A stretch of DNA of 64,000 nt from Chiridota heheva (GCA_020152595.1 JAIGNY010000879.1:113501-177500), one strand, 5' to 3'. Positions 35,521 through 47,748 are shown, counted from the first letter of the stretch. The notes: generated from the letters alone by a model not told the origin. Made by a program: numbers and translations.

Positions 35521-37334
35521 CATCCCTTTAAGGGATTTTAACCTTACGTGAGGCTAGCCCAAAATCCCGATTTTTGTTCGGATTTCGCTCGGCGCAATAC
35601 GAATGAATTAAGCATATTTAATAACATTGAGTAGGGAAATACCAGCGAATGTCTCCGATTGAAATTAGAACTATGTTTTCATAGACTGGAGCGTTAAAAT
35701 ACCATCTTGTACATATGCTCATCGAGCTTGATATCCCGTTTGGGATTTGTCGCACACTATAGCTAAATTGGGTAAATTTCGTTATTGATAGCTCGTTTGG
35801 GCTATAACTTGCGTTTACAAACTAAAGCTTTAAAACTAAAATAGCCTTGAATTGACTATATATCCATATAGTGCAATTGCATAACTCAGCCTACTCAGGC
35901 TATAGAGTTTAAAATCACTAGAGTGTTAATAACCAGGGAGCTTAAAGTAACAGCTCCCTGCGGTAACATTATCTGGCTTCTCGCAAGAACATCTTTTGTT
36001 CGCGTACAGAAAAGAGTAACTGATGCGTAAAATCACTTATCTGCGTTGAGTTTCTTCAGGTCAAGTCCATCGTATATGAAAGAGAACATGAAAAGAAATT
36101 TATTAAAAAATCTTTTTTGTTAAATTTCGTGTAATGATTGCCACTTGCAAGTGTGTTTGTGTGATGCTATTATCAGTTAATTGTGATTTAATAATTGCGA
36201 TCATTAATTATTTGCTTATAAAATGGCTAATAAGTAGCAATATGAGGAAAATATGCCATAGTTATAAAGCATGTCTTCTTGCAAGGATGTAAAATCCATT
36301 TTGATTTTTAATTTATACATACAGTATTTTGTTGTTAGTATGCCCGCATGTTAATGATTTTACTTTTCCTTAAAAGGAAACATTTTTATTAAAATGTATC
36401 ATATTGCTGTTGAGGCTGAAGTTTTTGTAGGCTTATTTGAAAAATAGTTTTCACATATTCAAACGATAATTAAAGCTCCATTACGCGGTAGGGCAACTAG
36501 AGTCCTGGGGGCAGGTGGGGATTTTGCAGCGATGTCGGAACCGCGGCGGAAGGGAAGGGGGAACTGTCCCTTGCTTTAAAGTAAGGAGAGCAGGAGGTGC
36601 CCTTTTGAAAGTTGATGGCAGACCGGGCAGGAGATGCCATTTTGAAAGCTAAGGGCGGACCGCGATGGAGGCGCCCTTTTGAAACATATGAAACTATTTT
36701 AGGTTATTCTTAAAGCTTAAAAACAAATAGAAATCTACTCTCAAAAATATTACATAATACAGAAGTTATTACATACATTTAGTATTTATTTGACACAATT
36801 AAAGAGGTCATTTTACCGGGGCCATCGGCACCGAGGGCCGTGATTGGAGGAGGTATTCCTCAATAATTTGTAGGCAGCAATTTTCAAAAGAAGCTTTTTA
36901 TCTATTCACTCAAAAGGTTAATTATCAACTTACATTGGTCCTGGTTCCCTAATCTCAACTTATATGTGGAATTGGCCTACTGAGAGTAGGGGAAGTAAAA
37001 AGTGTGTGTGTGTGGGGGGGGGGGGGAGTTACAAAATCACTCTAAAATACAATACATCACCACACAAAATTATCCATTTGGAGAAAAATTGAGGGTGGGA
37101 AAAGTGTCCCCTGGCTTCCCTGAAATCCCGCCTATAAGTAGCAATCATGGGGCGAGGAGGCAAGATTCTTCCACCCTTTCGAAAACTGACAATAGTGCTT
37201 CTTTTTAAATGAAAAGTGCTCCGCAATTACTGTCCAAGAAGCGCCCTAACTTTTAACTACCCACCAACAAAAACAAGCTTACACCATGGCACCCCAAAAT
37301 ATATGTTGAGCTACTACATCATTGATGTTCTAGA
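35521..37334. other. No gene recognised
   Basis: AT-rich sequence with a GC-richer, partly repeated patch at 36520-36690 (GCCCTTTTGAAA and GGGCGGACCG motifs, two to three loose copies) and a G run at 37013-37026. No gene. Confidence 0.45.
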
Positions 37335-37822
37335 TAAGTCACAAAATCGCAGGACAAAATTTGATGAGATACATAAAGACTTTAACGAATCTCAGGCTGT
37401 GACATCACAACTAGTCTAATTTCAGCCGTTTCTATTACTCTAAAAAGGAATGGTCAAATTTGACCACAACACGGTCAACTCTGCACCGAACAAATTTTGG
37501 TCAAAATTGAACGACCATAACATTGTCAAATTTGACCAAAATATGGTAATTATGGACAAATTTGATCTTATTATCTGATTATAAGCAAACTTGTGGTTTA
37601 ATTTTAACCAACGTTGGTTCAGTGCAGGTTTGACCATGTTTTGGTAAAAAAATGACCATTCCTTTTTTATAGTGTTGGCCTACACAAGTGATAGCAAAAT
37701 TCAAACTTAAATATCTCCTTAACAGAATAAGATTTTTGAATGCTTTCTTCGCCATATTGTTTCCTTTGAAGTCCTTTTTCAATTAAGATGGACTTGATTG
37801 ACCCCTAAACTAATGCTTTAAA
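37335..37822 (+). mobile_element. F1 MITE, right part, split by a nested element
   Basis: Centre (GTCACAAAATCGCAGGACAA) and right arm up to CCCTAAACTAATGCTTTAA. The arm is interrupted between TTTCTA (ends 37434) and TACACAAGTGAT (starts 37681) by the element described next; elsewhere these bases are continuous (TTTCTACACAAATGAT). Confidence 0.8.
37435..37680. mobile_element. 246-bp nested MITE with TA target duplication
   Basis: Lies inside an F1 arm, flanked by TA on both sides. Its ends share CTCTAAAAAGGAATGGTCA and the complement TGACCATTCCTTTTTTATAG. The interior is made of short inverted GGTCAAATTTGACC-like motifs. TA duplication fits Tc1/mariner-type mobilisation. No coding capacity. 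Confidence 0.75.
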
Positions 37823-39171
37823 TGCATAGAGCTTCAACAAACTTAAGTAAAGTTTTGCTTCACCGTGACTTCATAGCTGACGAAGGGCATTTGTTCAACA
37901 AACTTTTTTTTCAAGAGGTCGCCTTTGTAATCGACTTCCTTAAGCTTCTTGATATCGTAAAATATTCCCACAAGGCCACAATTATCTCGATATAACTATT
38001 TATGGCCATACTTAAGCCCATTATTAATGTATTTGGCGGCAACTAATAACTAAAAAGAAGTCATAATTATTTGATGCTACCAATAGTGGCCGAATTGTTT
38101 CCTGAATAATTATTTTGTGACTAAAATTCCTCTTTCTTTTCTATAATACTATATCACCTCTTACTATTAGACAATGGAGGTCAATCTTAAGTCAACGCCA
38201 GTGCTTCCTCGATTTCAAAACTGATTTCCTGAATTTCGTCCTGAAATTTCCTGAGATTAGACGATTATTTCCCGCTATTAATACCATGGAAGATGAACTC
38301 ATGTAAGGCTTTAAATGCTGTTGAAAAAAAAAAAAAAAAATACGAATAAAATAATCATTTTAACGAAAAAACAAATGCTACTAAATTATACAGCCCGGCA
38401 GCATGCCTATTAATAGGAAAATGTATAACACACGAGAATATTGCAGTCATGCTGACATATTGTTTAGATGTTGCGATAAAATGTAATAGTTTATAATTTA
38501 TGTACTTAAAATATTAAAAATCATTGTGCTGAAAAACATTTGATTTTTCAAAATGGCCGTTTCGCGGCAAAAAGCCCAGTTCTATTGTCTATTATGTATA
38601 CTATTTCGAAAACAGCGTGGTGAAAATATCAAATAGGAGTGGAAAAGTTTTAGCCATGACAGTAATGAAGGTATTTTCATGAGTTTTAAGTTTCCCCAAG
38701 CAAAGATATTTTTCCCAGACGTATTTCAAATTTGAAATGTGTAACATTACATAAGACTTTAACGTTAGGATAGCAAAGGATCATGGGAAATATCACTAAA
38801 TGTCACAAAATGGCGGCTTCCATCAAATGTTCCCATTTATAATAACATGTATGTTCCCATTAATAGGCATGTAGCCGGACTGTTATATAGGCCTATGGAA
38901 TTGAGATCAAGAAGAATCAAGAATTGTTTAAATCGATTATCATTTGCGACCGAAACACAAAACCATTCAGCTTTCATGTTCAGACTACAGAATCACAGAA
39001 TTTCTTTAAATATTTGATCATATTTCCCCTAGATTATTACAATTTCCCGACTCTCTGGTAGTTTCCTTGAAATTGGAAGCACTGCATGTTCAATGGTCAT
39101 CGCTTTCACAAATGAATGTAAATTGAGCGACAAACATGATTCTTCAACTTATTTAACATAAAGAAGCATGC
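37823..39171. other. No gene recognised
   Basis: AT-rich with an A run at 38323-38340. Nothing recognisable on either strand. Confidence 0.5.
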
Positions 39172-39410
39172 ATGGGTGTAGCCAGGGATTATCCGATCCC
39201 CCTCCCTCTCCTTTTCCCTCAACGTCTCCCCAAAAGGTCAAACAATTGTGCTAAAAGGTCCACATTATGGACAATAACCTTTATTTTTTGTTCTTCATTA
39301 AATTTAGCCTCCGAACAAATAAAACACTTCTATTTTAAAACAATTTTTGGACTTTTTTTGTAGTCCATTAAGTTTTTGATAATCCAAAAGACAGGTTACA
39401 CCCCTGGTAA
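39172..39410 (+). mobile_element. Dispersed element R5, copy 2
   Basis: GGGTGTAGCCAGGGATTATC at the start, CAAAAGGTCAAACAATTGTG and CTAAAAGGTCCACATTATGG as the reduced internal array, then GACAATAACCTTTATTTTTT and an end GGTTACACCCCTGG that complements the start. Only about two internal units remain, against about six in the copies at 12536 and 54455. Confidence 0.65.
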
Positions 39411-40266
39411 TGCCATTTTTTGCCTCTCTCTAAATGACGCGCTACCATTTTTGAGTGGTATATTTACACGACCTATTACTTAAAGTATATTTTAGCTTGA
39501 TATATGATAAAGAATTAAAATTAAAACCAACTAACAAAAACCCATCATAAAATTGAATTCCATTCTCAATTTATCCAAGTTTGAATTTGTAACATGGACG
39601 CCGCCATGCATGCCATGGACTTTGACATAACTTGCTCTATGTGCTGCACACAATGATAAATTTATTTAGAATTCTCTTCGATTTTTTTTGACATGAAGTT
39701 CTATGGGCTTGAATCATTAATATGATCCCATTAATATGACCCATTCAAAGGAACTATTATGCTATAGAAGTTAGAAAAAAAGGAAGGAAATACATTAATA
39801 TTCTAATCTGTACTGGGTGTATGTCATCATTTTTTCAGAATGCGTATGATATGTATGAGCAAAATGGCCGCTCCCATATAAGTTTATATTAAAAGAAATA
39901 ATTAGTTTAAAATTATAGCTTTAATAATTTATCAAATATATGCTAAATTGTTTGATACGTGTGAAATTTCTTCAGAAACCTTATAATTATTATTTCTATT
40001 ATATTAAGCGAAGAAAAAGGCAGACTTTAGTCTCCTTTAAGGATCTATGGAAATGATTAACGACTGATTGGCGTGTAAATACCGTCCTATAGTTTCTCAA
40101 CGGAAATTGCGGCAGAATAGGAAACGCAGAAACCAATCAAGCAAGCCCTCCAGTCTCCAAACAGCCACAGATACGTCAATCCTTCTTTTAAATCGAAGAA
40201 TGCAGCGTATATAGCAGAATTATTGGCGAGGTGTCAAGCAATTTTCTGGAGACAGAATTCCCCTTT
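39411..40266. other. No gene recognised
   Basis: AT-rich spacer; short repeated phrase (ATTAATATGA) near 39716-39740. Nothing else seen. Confidence 0.5.
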
Positions 40267-40297
40267 TAAAGGATTATTACAGGGGCCAAGTAATATC

Positions 40298-40597
40298 TAC
40301 CTACTGTGGTGTAGCGGTTATCATACCTGTCTGCAGACCACGAGGCCCTGGGTTCAAGCCTGGGTTGGGTAGACCATGGTTAATAGCTCCATGGGTAGAC
40401 ACGCCAGTGCACCACAACTGGTTATCAAAGGCCGTGGACATTGACTTGGTTGTCAATGTTGTATCTGTCCGTACGTCGTACCTGTATTCTCGTCAGGGTC
40501 GTATTAAGGGTTTCGTGATTGCTTTGTTACTATCATAACCGAACACGCAGGCGACGACCCCGTCATTGTAATTGTGTGTTCACTCGTCGTCGTCGTC
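40298..40597 (+). mobile_element. SINE S1, complete copy
   Basis: A 300-bp SINE. The tRNA-like head (about 40301-40377) has an A box in TGGTGTAGCGGTTATCA and a B box in GGGTTCAAGCC, with CTGCAGA in the anticodon-loop position; tRNA-Val or tRNA-Cys ancestry is plausible. A unique body follows, then a (GTC)n tail. Flanked by a 13-bp target duplication with one mismatch, GGCCAAG(T/C)AATAT (40285-40297, 40598-40610), inside an F1 arm. A truncated sibling is at 29324-29513. Confidence 0.9.
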
Positions 40598-40929
40598 GGC
40601 CAAGCAATATTTTAAAGAGGGCTTTAAAAGGAACAAAGTGGTGAAGAAACTACTTCAATATCTCATTCAGTTAAGGAGATATTTAATTTTAAAGTTTGGT
40701 ATCATTTGCGTGGAAAGACTGAAATCAGACTAGTTGTGACGTCACAGCTTCAGGTTCCTTAAAGTCTTGCTGTATTCTATCATATTTTGTCCTGCGATTT
40801 GGTGGCTCAATAACCATTGCATATGTCAGGAAAGTAGTCAAATTGAATCTAGGAAGGGTAATTTTGATTTACCACCTGCAAAAAGTTCGAGAGAAAATAA
40901 TTCAAATAGTAAAAAAGTTTAAAATAAAT

Positions 40930-42290
40930 GTTTGGTTCGATGCGATAGCATTAGGAACCTATGCGGGCATGATGGCGTGTGTGTGTGTGTTATGTGTATG
41001 TGTGAATGTATGTATTTTTTGTGACGGCCAGCTCGTAAACGCGATATCTCAAGAACGATACACTGGATTCTTGTCATATTTGGTACAAAGATAACACATA
41101 TTTGGTAGCTGTGCCCTATTGTTTTTGATGGTGGTGTTATGCATATTAATGAGTAGGCTTTAATGCAAAAATCTTGAAGGTTCATATTTGAACAGTCACA
41201 TGACTGTTTTGTTTCATATTTTGTATGATTATGATGTTAGCTGGTTTGTACATGTTCATGATGTAAACACGTTGGATATCATTTGCATAGTGGGAGGGGC
41301 TTAATATGATTTTGCTGAAAACAGCTTGTAAACACGGTATCTCAAAAATGGGTAAACTGTATTCATGTCATATTTGGTACATTGATAGCCTATGATCTGT
41401 AGATATGCCCTATTTGTTGGGGGAGGGGGATATCATGCATATTAATTAGTAGATGGGGCTTAATATAATACTCTTGAAATGCTCTTATTTTGACAATCAC
41501 ATGTCTGTTTTGTTTCATATTTGTTATAATAATGATGTTAGCAAATGTGTATGTGTTTATTGTATAAAAAATGTCGAATTTTCCATTATTATGAGTAGTG
41601 GGCAGGACTTAATATGATTTTGTAAACAAAAACATGTAAATACGATATTTCAAAAACTATTATCTGGTTTCACGTCATGTGTGGTACACAGATAGCTCAT
41701 GGCAGGGCTCATGGTCTGCAGATGTGCGCTAATGTTTTTGTTGGTGATTTCATGCATATTAAGTGGGCGGGGCTTAAAGTGAAATTTTTAAAAAAGTGCT
41801 AAATGAGTGAGTGTAATGTTTTTCCGTATTTGCGTCATTATTGGGCGTGATAATAATGTTGGTTATTGTGTACCTGGTTATGTCATCAACAGATGTCATT
41901 AATATGCATGGTGGCGTGGCTTAATATGGAAGTGCTAAATGATGTAAACACCATACTCTATCTCATATCGGATTTATGCTATATGTGACGCACAGATGGC
42001 TCATGGTCTGTACATAGCATGTTGCGGTAGTGATGTCATGAATATTAATGAGTATTCGGGGTTTACTGACAAATGCTAGAAATAGGATAAATGAGCAACC
42101 GTTTTTCATCATATTTGCTATGATAATGTCAATGACTGTGCAAATGCTAATTTTGCTAACATTTTCATTGGTTGGTGTGGCATAAATATGAATATGTAAT
42201 AAATATCATAGAACAAATATTTCATGATATGCAATGACACATGTAACAGTTAACTGCATGTTAATACAAATTTTGCAAATCATTCAGCTT
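40930..42290. repeat. Tandem array, ~300-bp unit, ~4 copies
   Basis: Spacing of the anchor TGTCATATTTGGTACA and its variants is about 294, 308 and 303 bp (41071, 41366, 41674, 41977). Other blocks repeat in order: ACACGGTATCTCAAAAA, GATAGCTCATGGTCTG, CATGCATATTAATGAGT, GGGCGGGGCTTAATATGA and TGTTTTGTTTCATATT. Units are well diverged and contain no long open frame. A short (TG)n lies at its left edge (40978-40992). Confidence 0.85.
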
Positions 42291-42545
42291 ATGATAAAAA
42301 GCATCGGAACCACAAAACCTTTTGGTTATGGTCTTTGAAATACCTGAACAATTCTTAAGGATGTGAGAGTGAGAGTACTAACCTTCCATAGTAGATTTGC
42401 TACACCAGCCATTTATACACGCATGATACAAAGCTTTAAATTTGAATATCTCCTTAACGGAATACAATTTTTACCATTTTGTTTCTTTTGAAATTCTCTT
42501 TGTGAAATGGACTTGATCGACCCCTAAACTAATCCTTTTAATACA

Positions 42546-44480
42546 TAACACATTTTAATTAAAAGGTACCATTACCACCTATCATTTATGAAGCACGAGG
42601 CTGAAAGGGTTTCAACTGATTTTGATGGAATTTCTTTGTGCTTTTCTCAGGATTTATTGGCTCCGTGGATGTGAATAAATTTCTATATTGGCAACGGATC
42701 ATTGGTTTAGGCCATATTTGAATCATTTACCAGTCTGCTGTACTTTTACATTATTAGGTATACGTTATTCCAACAAAATGTATCCATGCACCTAAACAAT
42801 TAATCTTTACCAGTTTACTGCTGTGCCTGAAATCTCATATGCCATGTATGCCGTATACAGATCTGGATATGCATTTAACCATTACCAGATTATACACCGT
42901 AATAATTTTAATTGATTTTATCGCCACTTTCTCTGTTCATAATGAATAGGAATTATCGGAATCCGTGTGAAAAAAGTTAGAAAGTCAATTTCAAACTTGA
43001 TGAAGTTAGATAGGCGAACCGGACACAAACGGCAATAATGATACGAATTGGCTGAGAAAATAGTTTTGGCGCCTGTAAATAGATTTTGATTTCAAAGGAT
43101 TTTTTATTGGCTTTGATCATTAGTTATCATTATATATTATACATGCATGGAGAAGTAATAAGATTGTTATATTGTTATTTTTAAAGACTATGTAAGTGAC
43201 AAAGATTTCTAATGAAATCGATTTAAGCTAGACCATTTTGTATGTGCCTTTCAACGAATATTCATTAGGAGTTTGGTGGGGAAGTCGATTGTAAATCCTG
43301 TATTAGTATATTGCATGTAGGCCTATTATATAGCCTACGCCCAGGGCAATAAATGACTTCCGGAAAGTCGGGGTGTGTGGGGGCTGGGGAGGGGTAGGGG
43401 GGGGGAGGGTACTTGGCCTTTTATCCTAGAAAGTGTATGGGGTTGGGGGTTGCTACAAGAGGCCAAATTCCCCTTACCCCCCTGATGGGGTCTAAAAAAG
43501 AGATCGGCTACAAATACATCTTAATGTTTCCCACCTAAAAAAATCGACAATGTAACGATTGCATGTTCCGATGGAGGAGGGAGAGCACTGCAACCCCCGT
43601 TGGTGCTTCCGCATGAGGGGACAATCACTTAAACAGGGCACTTTGGCCGATTCTCTATATACCCTTGTGTTAAATGTGTTCGTTTGAGATTTCGTAATGG
43701 GTGGGCCACATACCTTAGTAAGGAGAGGGCACATTTCCCATGCTGGCTACGGGCCTGGTTTCAATCGTTAAAAACAATCCTTAGAAACCGACGAAATCCA
43801 CTCCGGGTCTCGTTTCCGAATCTAGGGACCCTTCTTGGCCCAGCGACCTGGCAGTATCTTGACGTCCCTTGCTCTATTCCTGCGATCAGAAACATGGAGA
43901 CCTTGACCTGATTTCAACCATTCAAAATTTGATAGGTTCCTTCTCAGGCGTGGTTTGTCTATGGAATTAGATTTCTGATTCGCAGTTGTGATCATTAAAT
44001 AAACTGTACTATCCTGATATTTACGGTTTTGACAATATTGACACTATTGTTGGGGTTATCTTATTGAAGCGCCAGTTCGCGATAACACTGTTTGATAAGA
44101 CAACAATATCAAGACAGAACGGCATCTTTACCTTTTAAAGAGATATCAAGAGGACTTTTTATGTGAGTCCCATTTAAATTTTGGAAAGAGTTGGGTGCAT
44201 GTTATGCCCTCTGGAGCATGAAGCTATTATAACGCTTTATACTGTTACCGTACACTATATGTTCTAGATTACCTTTAAATAATCTAGAACACATAGACGA
44301 AAGACCATTCAACTGTTAATTTTATTTCAAGTTTAAGGGAATACGATATTGAAGTATTTTCTTCACCATTTTGTTTCTCATATGTTTGACTGGTGCTTTT
44401 ACAGGCGATTTTCTTGTGACGAGGTCCCTCTTTAAACAATTCATGAGCACAATTCGTTTGGTGTATTTTATGTGCAATGA
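42546..44480. other. No gene recognised
   Basis: Holds an R1-like fragment near 42605-42640, a G-rich tract at 43373-43410 and TGCTGGCTACGGGCC near 43741, which resembles an R5/hAT-like end. Frames of 75-80 codons have no recognisable motif. GTATTTTCTTCACCATTTTG near 44357 is an F1-arm remnant. Confidence 0.4.
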
Positions 44481-44678
44481 AAGACCGAAAAGTGAGGCCC
44501 GGGCGCTCGTTTTTGCATTATTTACTACAGATCAATCAACTTTATGACTCCATAACCCACAGACGACTTAATGGCAAAGGTCACTTGAATATTCATATTA
44601 AGCAGAAGAATACTATACCGTTCTGTGCTAGATAAACATTCGATTTTGGACCCCTAAAAATACTCTCACTTTCGGTCT
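44481..44678. mobile_element. Possible ~200-bp MITE
   Basis: AGACCGAAAAGTGAGG on the left faces CTCACTTTCGGTCT on the right; GCGCTC motifs follow on both sides. No clean target duplication was found and the left end is unclear. Confidence 0.35.
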
Positions 44679-45862
44679 AGCGCTCCTTTGACATTTTCCT
44701 ATCATGCCTATGTGGCGCAGATGTCTTCCCAAGCAAAAAAAACAAAAAACCTCGCGCCGTCATTGGTGGGGAGATTGCAACATCCGTGTCCCTTGGAAAC
44801 ATTCCTGGCTACGGACGTATACGGGACACTTGATCGAGGTTATTGGGGTGGAGACATGTCCACTCCTTGGCCATTATAATTATTCTGACTCCTTGGCCAT
44901 TATAATTTCTCTGGTAACTGCCATTTGAAATTGATTCATGCTACTTTAAATTGCAGAAATAAAGAACATTGCTTTTTGTCCTCTGTTGGATCTGTTCGGC
45001 ATGTAAAGCCAGATGCTTTCTTCCCACCGGAATAACCCCAAAGAGAGAGAGAGAGAGAATGTGCCTTAATATTGTTCCGGAGAAGAATCGTTTTCATCCG
45101 TAAAGATGCAAGGGTTAGCACTCGACTCCACAGCGACATTAAAAGTGCATCGACATTACAAACGATTAGAACAATAAACAAGGCGCATCATTTGTATTAA
45201 CATGGAACTTTGGAATTGCGAGTCAGTGCAGGAGTTGCTAAATGGCAACTCCCTGGTCAGTGCATGGAGCAGGGTATATCTCTGCATGCAGGTAGTCAAG
45301 TGTAAGAATAAGGGGAGTCATTTTCACTTATAGTTAAGCACGTTATCTTAACTAGAAGTTAAGATTATCTATAAGTTATTTAAGAGCCTAAATGATGAAA
45401 AGGGTATTAAAAATCTTAATCTTATTCAAGATAAACAAATGAAGAAATGACTGGTATCGAAAACTACAACACACTCATTGATAAGCGACCTGTTCAGCAG
45501 ATAACTGTTAGCAGATAACTACGATTTAACTTATTTCTCGCCAATTAATGATGATGAATATTCATAAGGGGCGGGAAGACGTCACCAGTGTCTGCTCTCG
45601 ATTGGATTTATCTTCAAATTGTTATCGCACTCTTACTTTTCACTACTTATATAGCCCCCAATGACTTTCAAGGTTGTAGCAAACCAAGCATTATTATCAT
45701 TAATGTATTGTGTAACACGTTGCCGAAGTTTCAACAGTCGTTGAGGTGTTGCCGAACATCAACACGACAATGCCAGTAAGATGTACGTATTAAAATCACG
45801 TGGAAGTACGGCTATTTTTCGGCTACGCGTTATCGAGATTCCATAAAAATAAAATCCTCAGC
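44679..45862. other. No gene recognised
   Basis: TTCCTGGCTACGGACG near 44801 is another hAT-like end motif; (GA)n at 45042-45058. CTCCTTGGCCATTATAATTA is repeated at 44862 and 44890. No gene. Confidence 0.4.
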
Positions 45863-46640
45863 TTCGACAACACGTTGCTCCACCTTAAAATGCGTTGTCT
45901 CAACTTTGACAACACGTTGTTCCAATTTCGATAACACATTTCAACTTCGAAAACACGTTTTTCAACTTCAACACGTTTTTCAACTTCGACAACACATTGT
46001 CTCAAATTCGACAACACGTCTCAACTTCGACAACACGTTGTCTCAATTTCGACAGTACATCTCAACTTCTACACTACGTTGTTCATAATTTCTACACATG
46101 TTGTTGCACCTTCGACAACACGTTGTATCAACTTCGACAACACGTCGGTCTTACTTTGACAACACGTCGGTCTTACTTCGACAACACGTCGGTCCTACTT
46201 CGACAACACGTCAGTCTTACTTCGACAACACGTCGGTCCTACTTTGACACGTTCCAACTTCGACAACACGTTGCTCCACCTTCAACAACACATTGTATCA
46301 ACTTCGACCACAGGTTGTTCCTACTTCGACAATCAATACATTGTTCCAATTTCGACAACACGTCTGCATGTTGTTCCAACTTCGAAAACACGTTTTTCAA
46401 CTTCATTAACACGTTTTTCAACTTTGACGACACGTTGTCTCAAATTCGACAACACGTCTCAACTTCGACAACACGCTGTCTCAATTTCGCAGCATGTTGT
46501 TCCTACTTCGACAACACGTTCCAACTTCGCCAACATGTTCCAACTTCGCCAACATGTTCCAACTTCGCCAACATGTTTTTGAACTTCGACAACACTTTGT
46601 TTCAAATTCGACAACACGTTAGCTCAACTTCGACAACTTG
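45863..46640. repeat. Minisatellite, ~20-bp unit (CAACTTCGACAACACGTTGT)
   Basis: About 38 units with variants (GTCGGTCTTACTTCGACAAC, AACATGTTCCAACTTCGCC, AACACGTTTTTCAACTTC). ACAACACGTTGT is near-palindromic. Two local expansions of distinct variants show that blocks, not single units, have duplicated. A 222-codon + frame across it is a repeat product. Confidence 0.95.
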
Positions 46641-47177
46641 TTATCGATATAACAGCCCAAAGTAAATTTGAAAGACCAGACGTCACTAGTTTAACGTTTC
46701 AGAGTTTTGACTCCATTCGTGTATTGATGGACAGTTCGTTTTCTTTGGAATGCGTATGTTTTTCTGATCCTTATCTTATGTATTTTGCAGTTGTTAATAA
46801 TGCATTCGCTGCAAGCACATGGAGTATACCCCCACCCCCATTTCTGTGGAGATAGTATCCTCCTAAAGATGCTATTGAGAAATTTTAGTCCTAGAAAATA
46901 GCGCCTGGATGAGATAAGTCCTAATACGAACGATACGAGTTTTATGATATCGTGTCTCTTTTTATTTCCTCGAAAGGACCAGTCAGAAACGCACCTTTGC
47001 CCTGATATATATTAAGTTGAATTCCTTACAACCATTAAAATATTGAGTGGGTGTTGTGTTACTCATAAACATTTATTTGGTGACTGTCGGCAAAGCAACT
47101 AATTTATTACCCTTCAGTCTTTAGGATATAGTACCGCCAAAAAAGAATTTGCAGCAATGGAGAATTAAGGGATTAAG
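46641..47177. other. No gene recognised
   Basis: AT-rich spacer with no recognisable motif. Confidence 0.55.
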
Positions 47178-47182
47178 TTGCT

Positions 47183-47260
47183 AGGTGCAGTGGCTCAGTG
47201 GTTAAGGCGTTATATTCGTATGCGAAAGGTACCCGGTTCGATTCCCACTGCGAGCCTAAG
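47183..47260 (+). mobile_element. tRNA-derived SINE, family S2
   Basis: GTGCAGTGGCTCAGTGGTTA (A box), AAGGCGTTATATTCGTATGC, then GAAAGGTACCCGGTTCGATT CCC (B box GGTTCGATTCC). The boxes match RNA polymerase III promoter consensus well, better than in the minus-strand copies at 15350 and 55868. A tail of about 170 bp may belong to it. It is more likely a SINE than a tRNA gene because the acceptor arms do not pair. Confidence 0.65.
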
Positions 47261-47748
47261 ATATTTCACTATTCACTCAGCCGTAAAACGAGTAACAATA
47301 CTGCGGGGAGTTATCCTGCGATGGACTGACGTCTTGTCCAGGGGTAGTTATACGCGTATGCCAAGGAGTATTACTCCTTATGCAAGAGTGATACTTAAAA
47401 AAAAAGACCTATCAACAAAATAAGTGACAGATTATTTTTCATTCTTTAAAACCTGAAAATAGTTCTGATTAATTTTGAACAACAACTAAGGATTTTGCTG
47501 GAAATTCTCGAGTAATTTCGACTCTCAAGTGGTAACTGAGAAATGAATAATAAATTGCTAACTGGGAAATGAATATTGAAGTTTCCTTACCACCTTCAGA
47601 GCTATGACCCCTCATACATGAGGACCAGAGAGGTGTGGGGAAGTCCCGGGAGGATTTCGATCTTTTATGACCATTTTAGCCCCACTGAGAATTGCCCTGC
47701 TTAAGGTCCTATCAGTAGCTATATGGGAGGTGGTTCTATCAGCCAGAG
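47261..47748. other. No gene; probable SINE body in first part
   Basis: Up to about 47410 the sequence (ATACTGCGGGGAGTTATCCT, AGGAGTATTACTCCTTATGC) may be the body of the S2 SINE and ends in A10 at 47397-47406. The remainder is featureless. Confidence 0.4.

Larger units (their letters stand above)
40267..42541 (-). mobile_element. Composite F1 element carrying a SINE and a tandem array
   Basis: Left end TTAA-AGGATTATTACAGGGG, right end CCCTAAACTAATCCTTTTAA, i.e. F1 ends with TTAA at both sides, 2.3 kb apart. The left arm is F1-type and the F1 centre is in minus orientation (CTAGGAAGGGTAATTTTGAT, ACCACCTGC). Homology stops at about 40929. The right arm (from about 42300) is the F1b variant. 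Between them lies a tandem array, and the left arm holds a complete SINE. It may be one element expanded by insertions, or two truncated elements brought together. Confidence 0.6.

Noticed and set aside
40301-40377. tRNA-Cys or tRNA-Val gene
   Set aside because: It is the head of a 300-bp SINE with target duplications and a truncated sibling.
45997-46665. 222-codon Thr/Arg/Asn-rich frame
   Set aside because: It spans only the minisatellite and carries its periodicity.
47183-47260. Functional tRNA gene
   Set aside because: A and B boxes are good, but acceptor and anticodon arms do not pair convincingly and related copies lie at 15350 and 55868, so a SINE is the better call.
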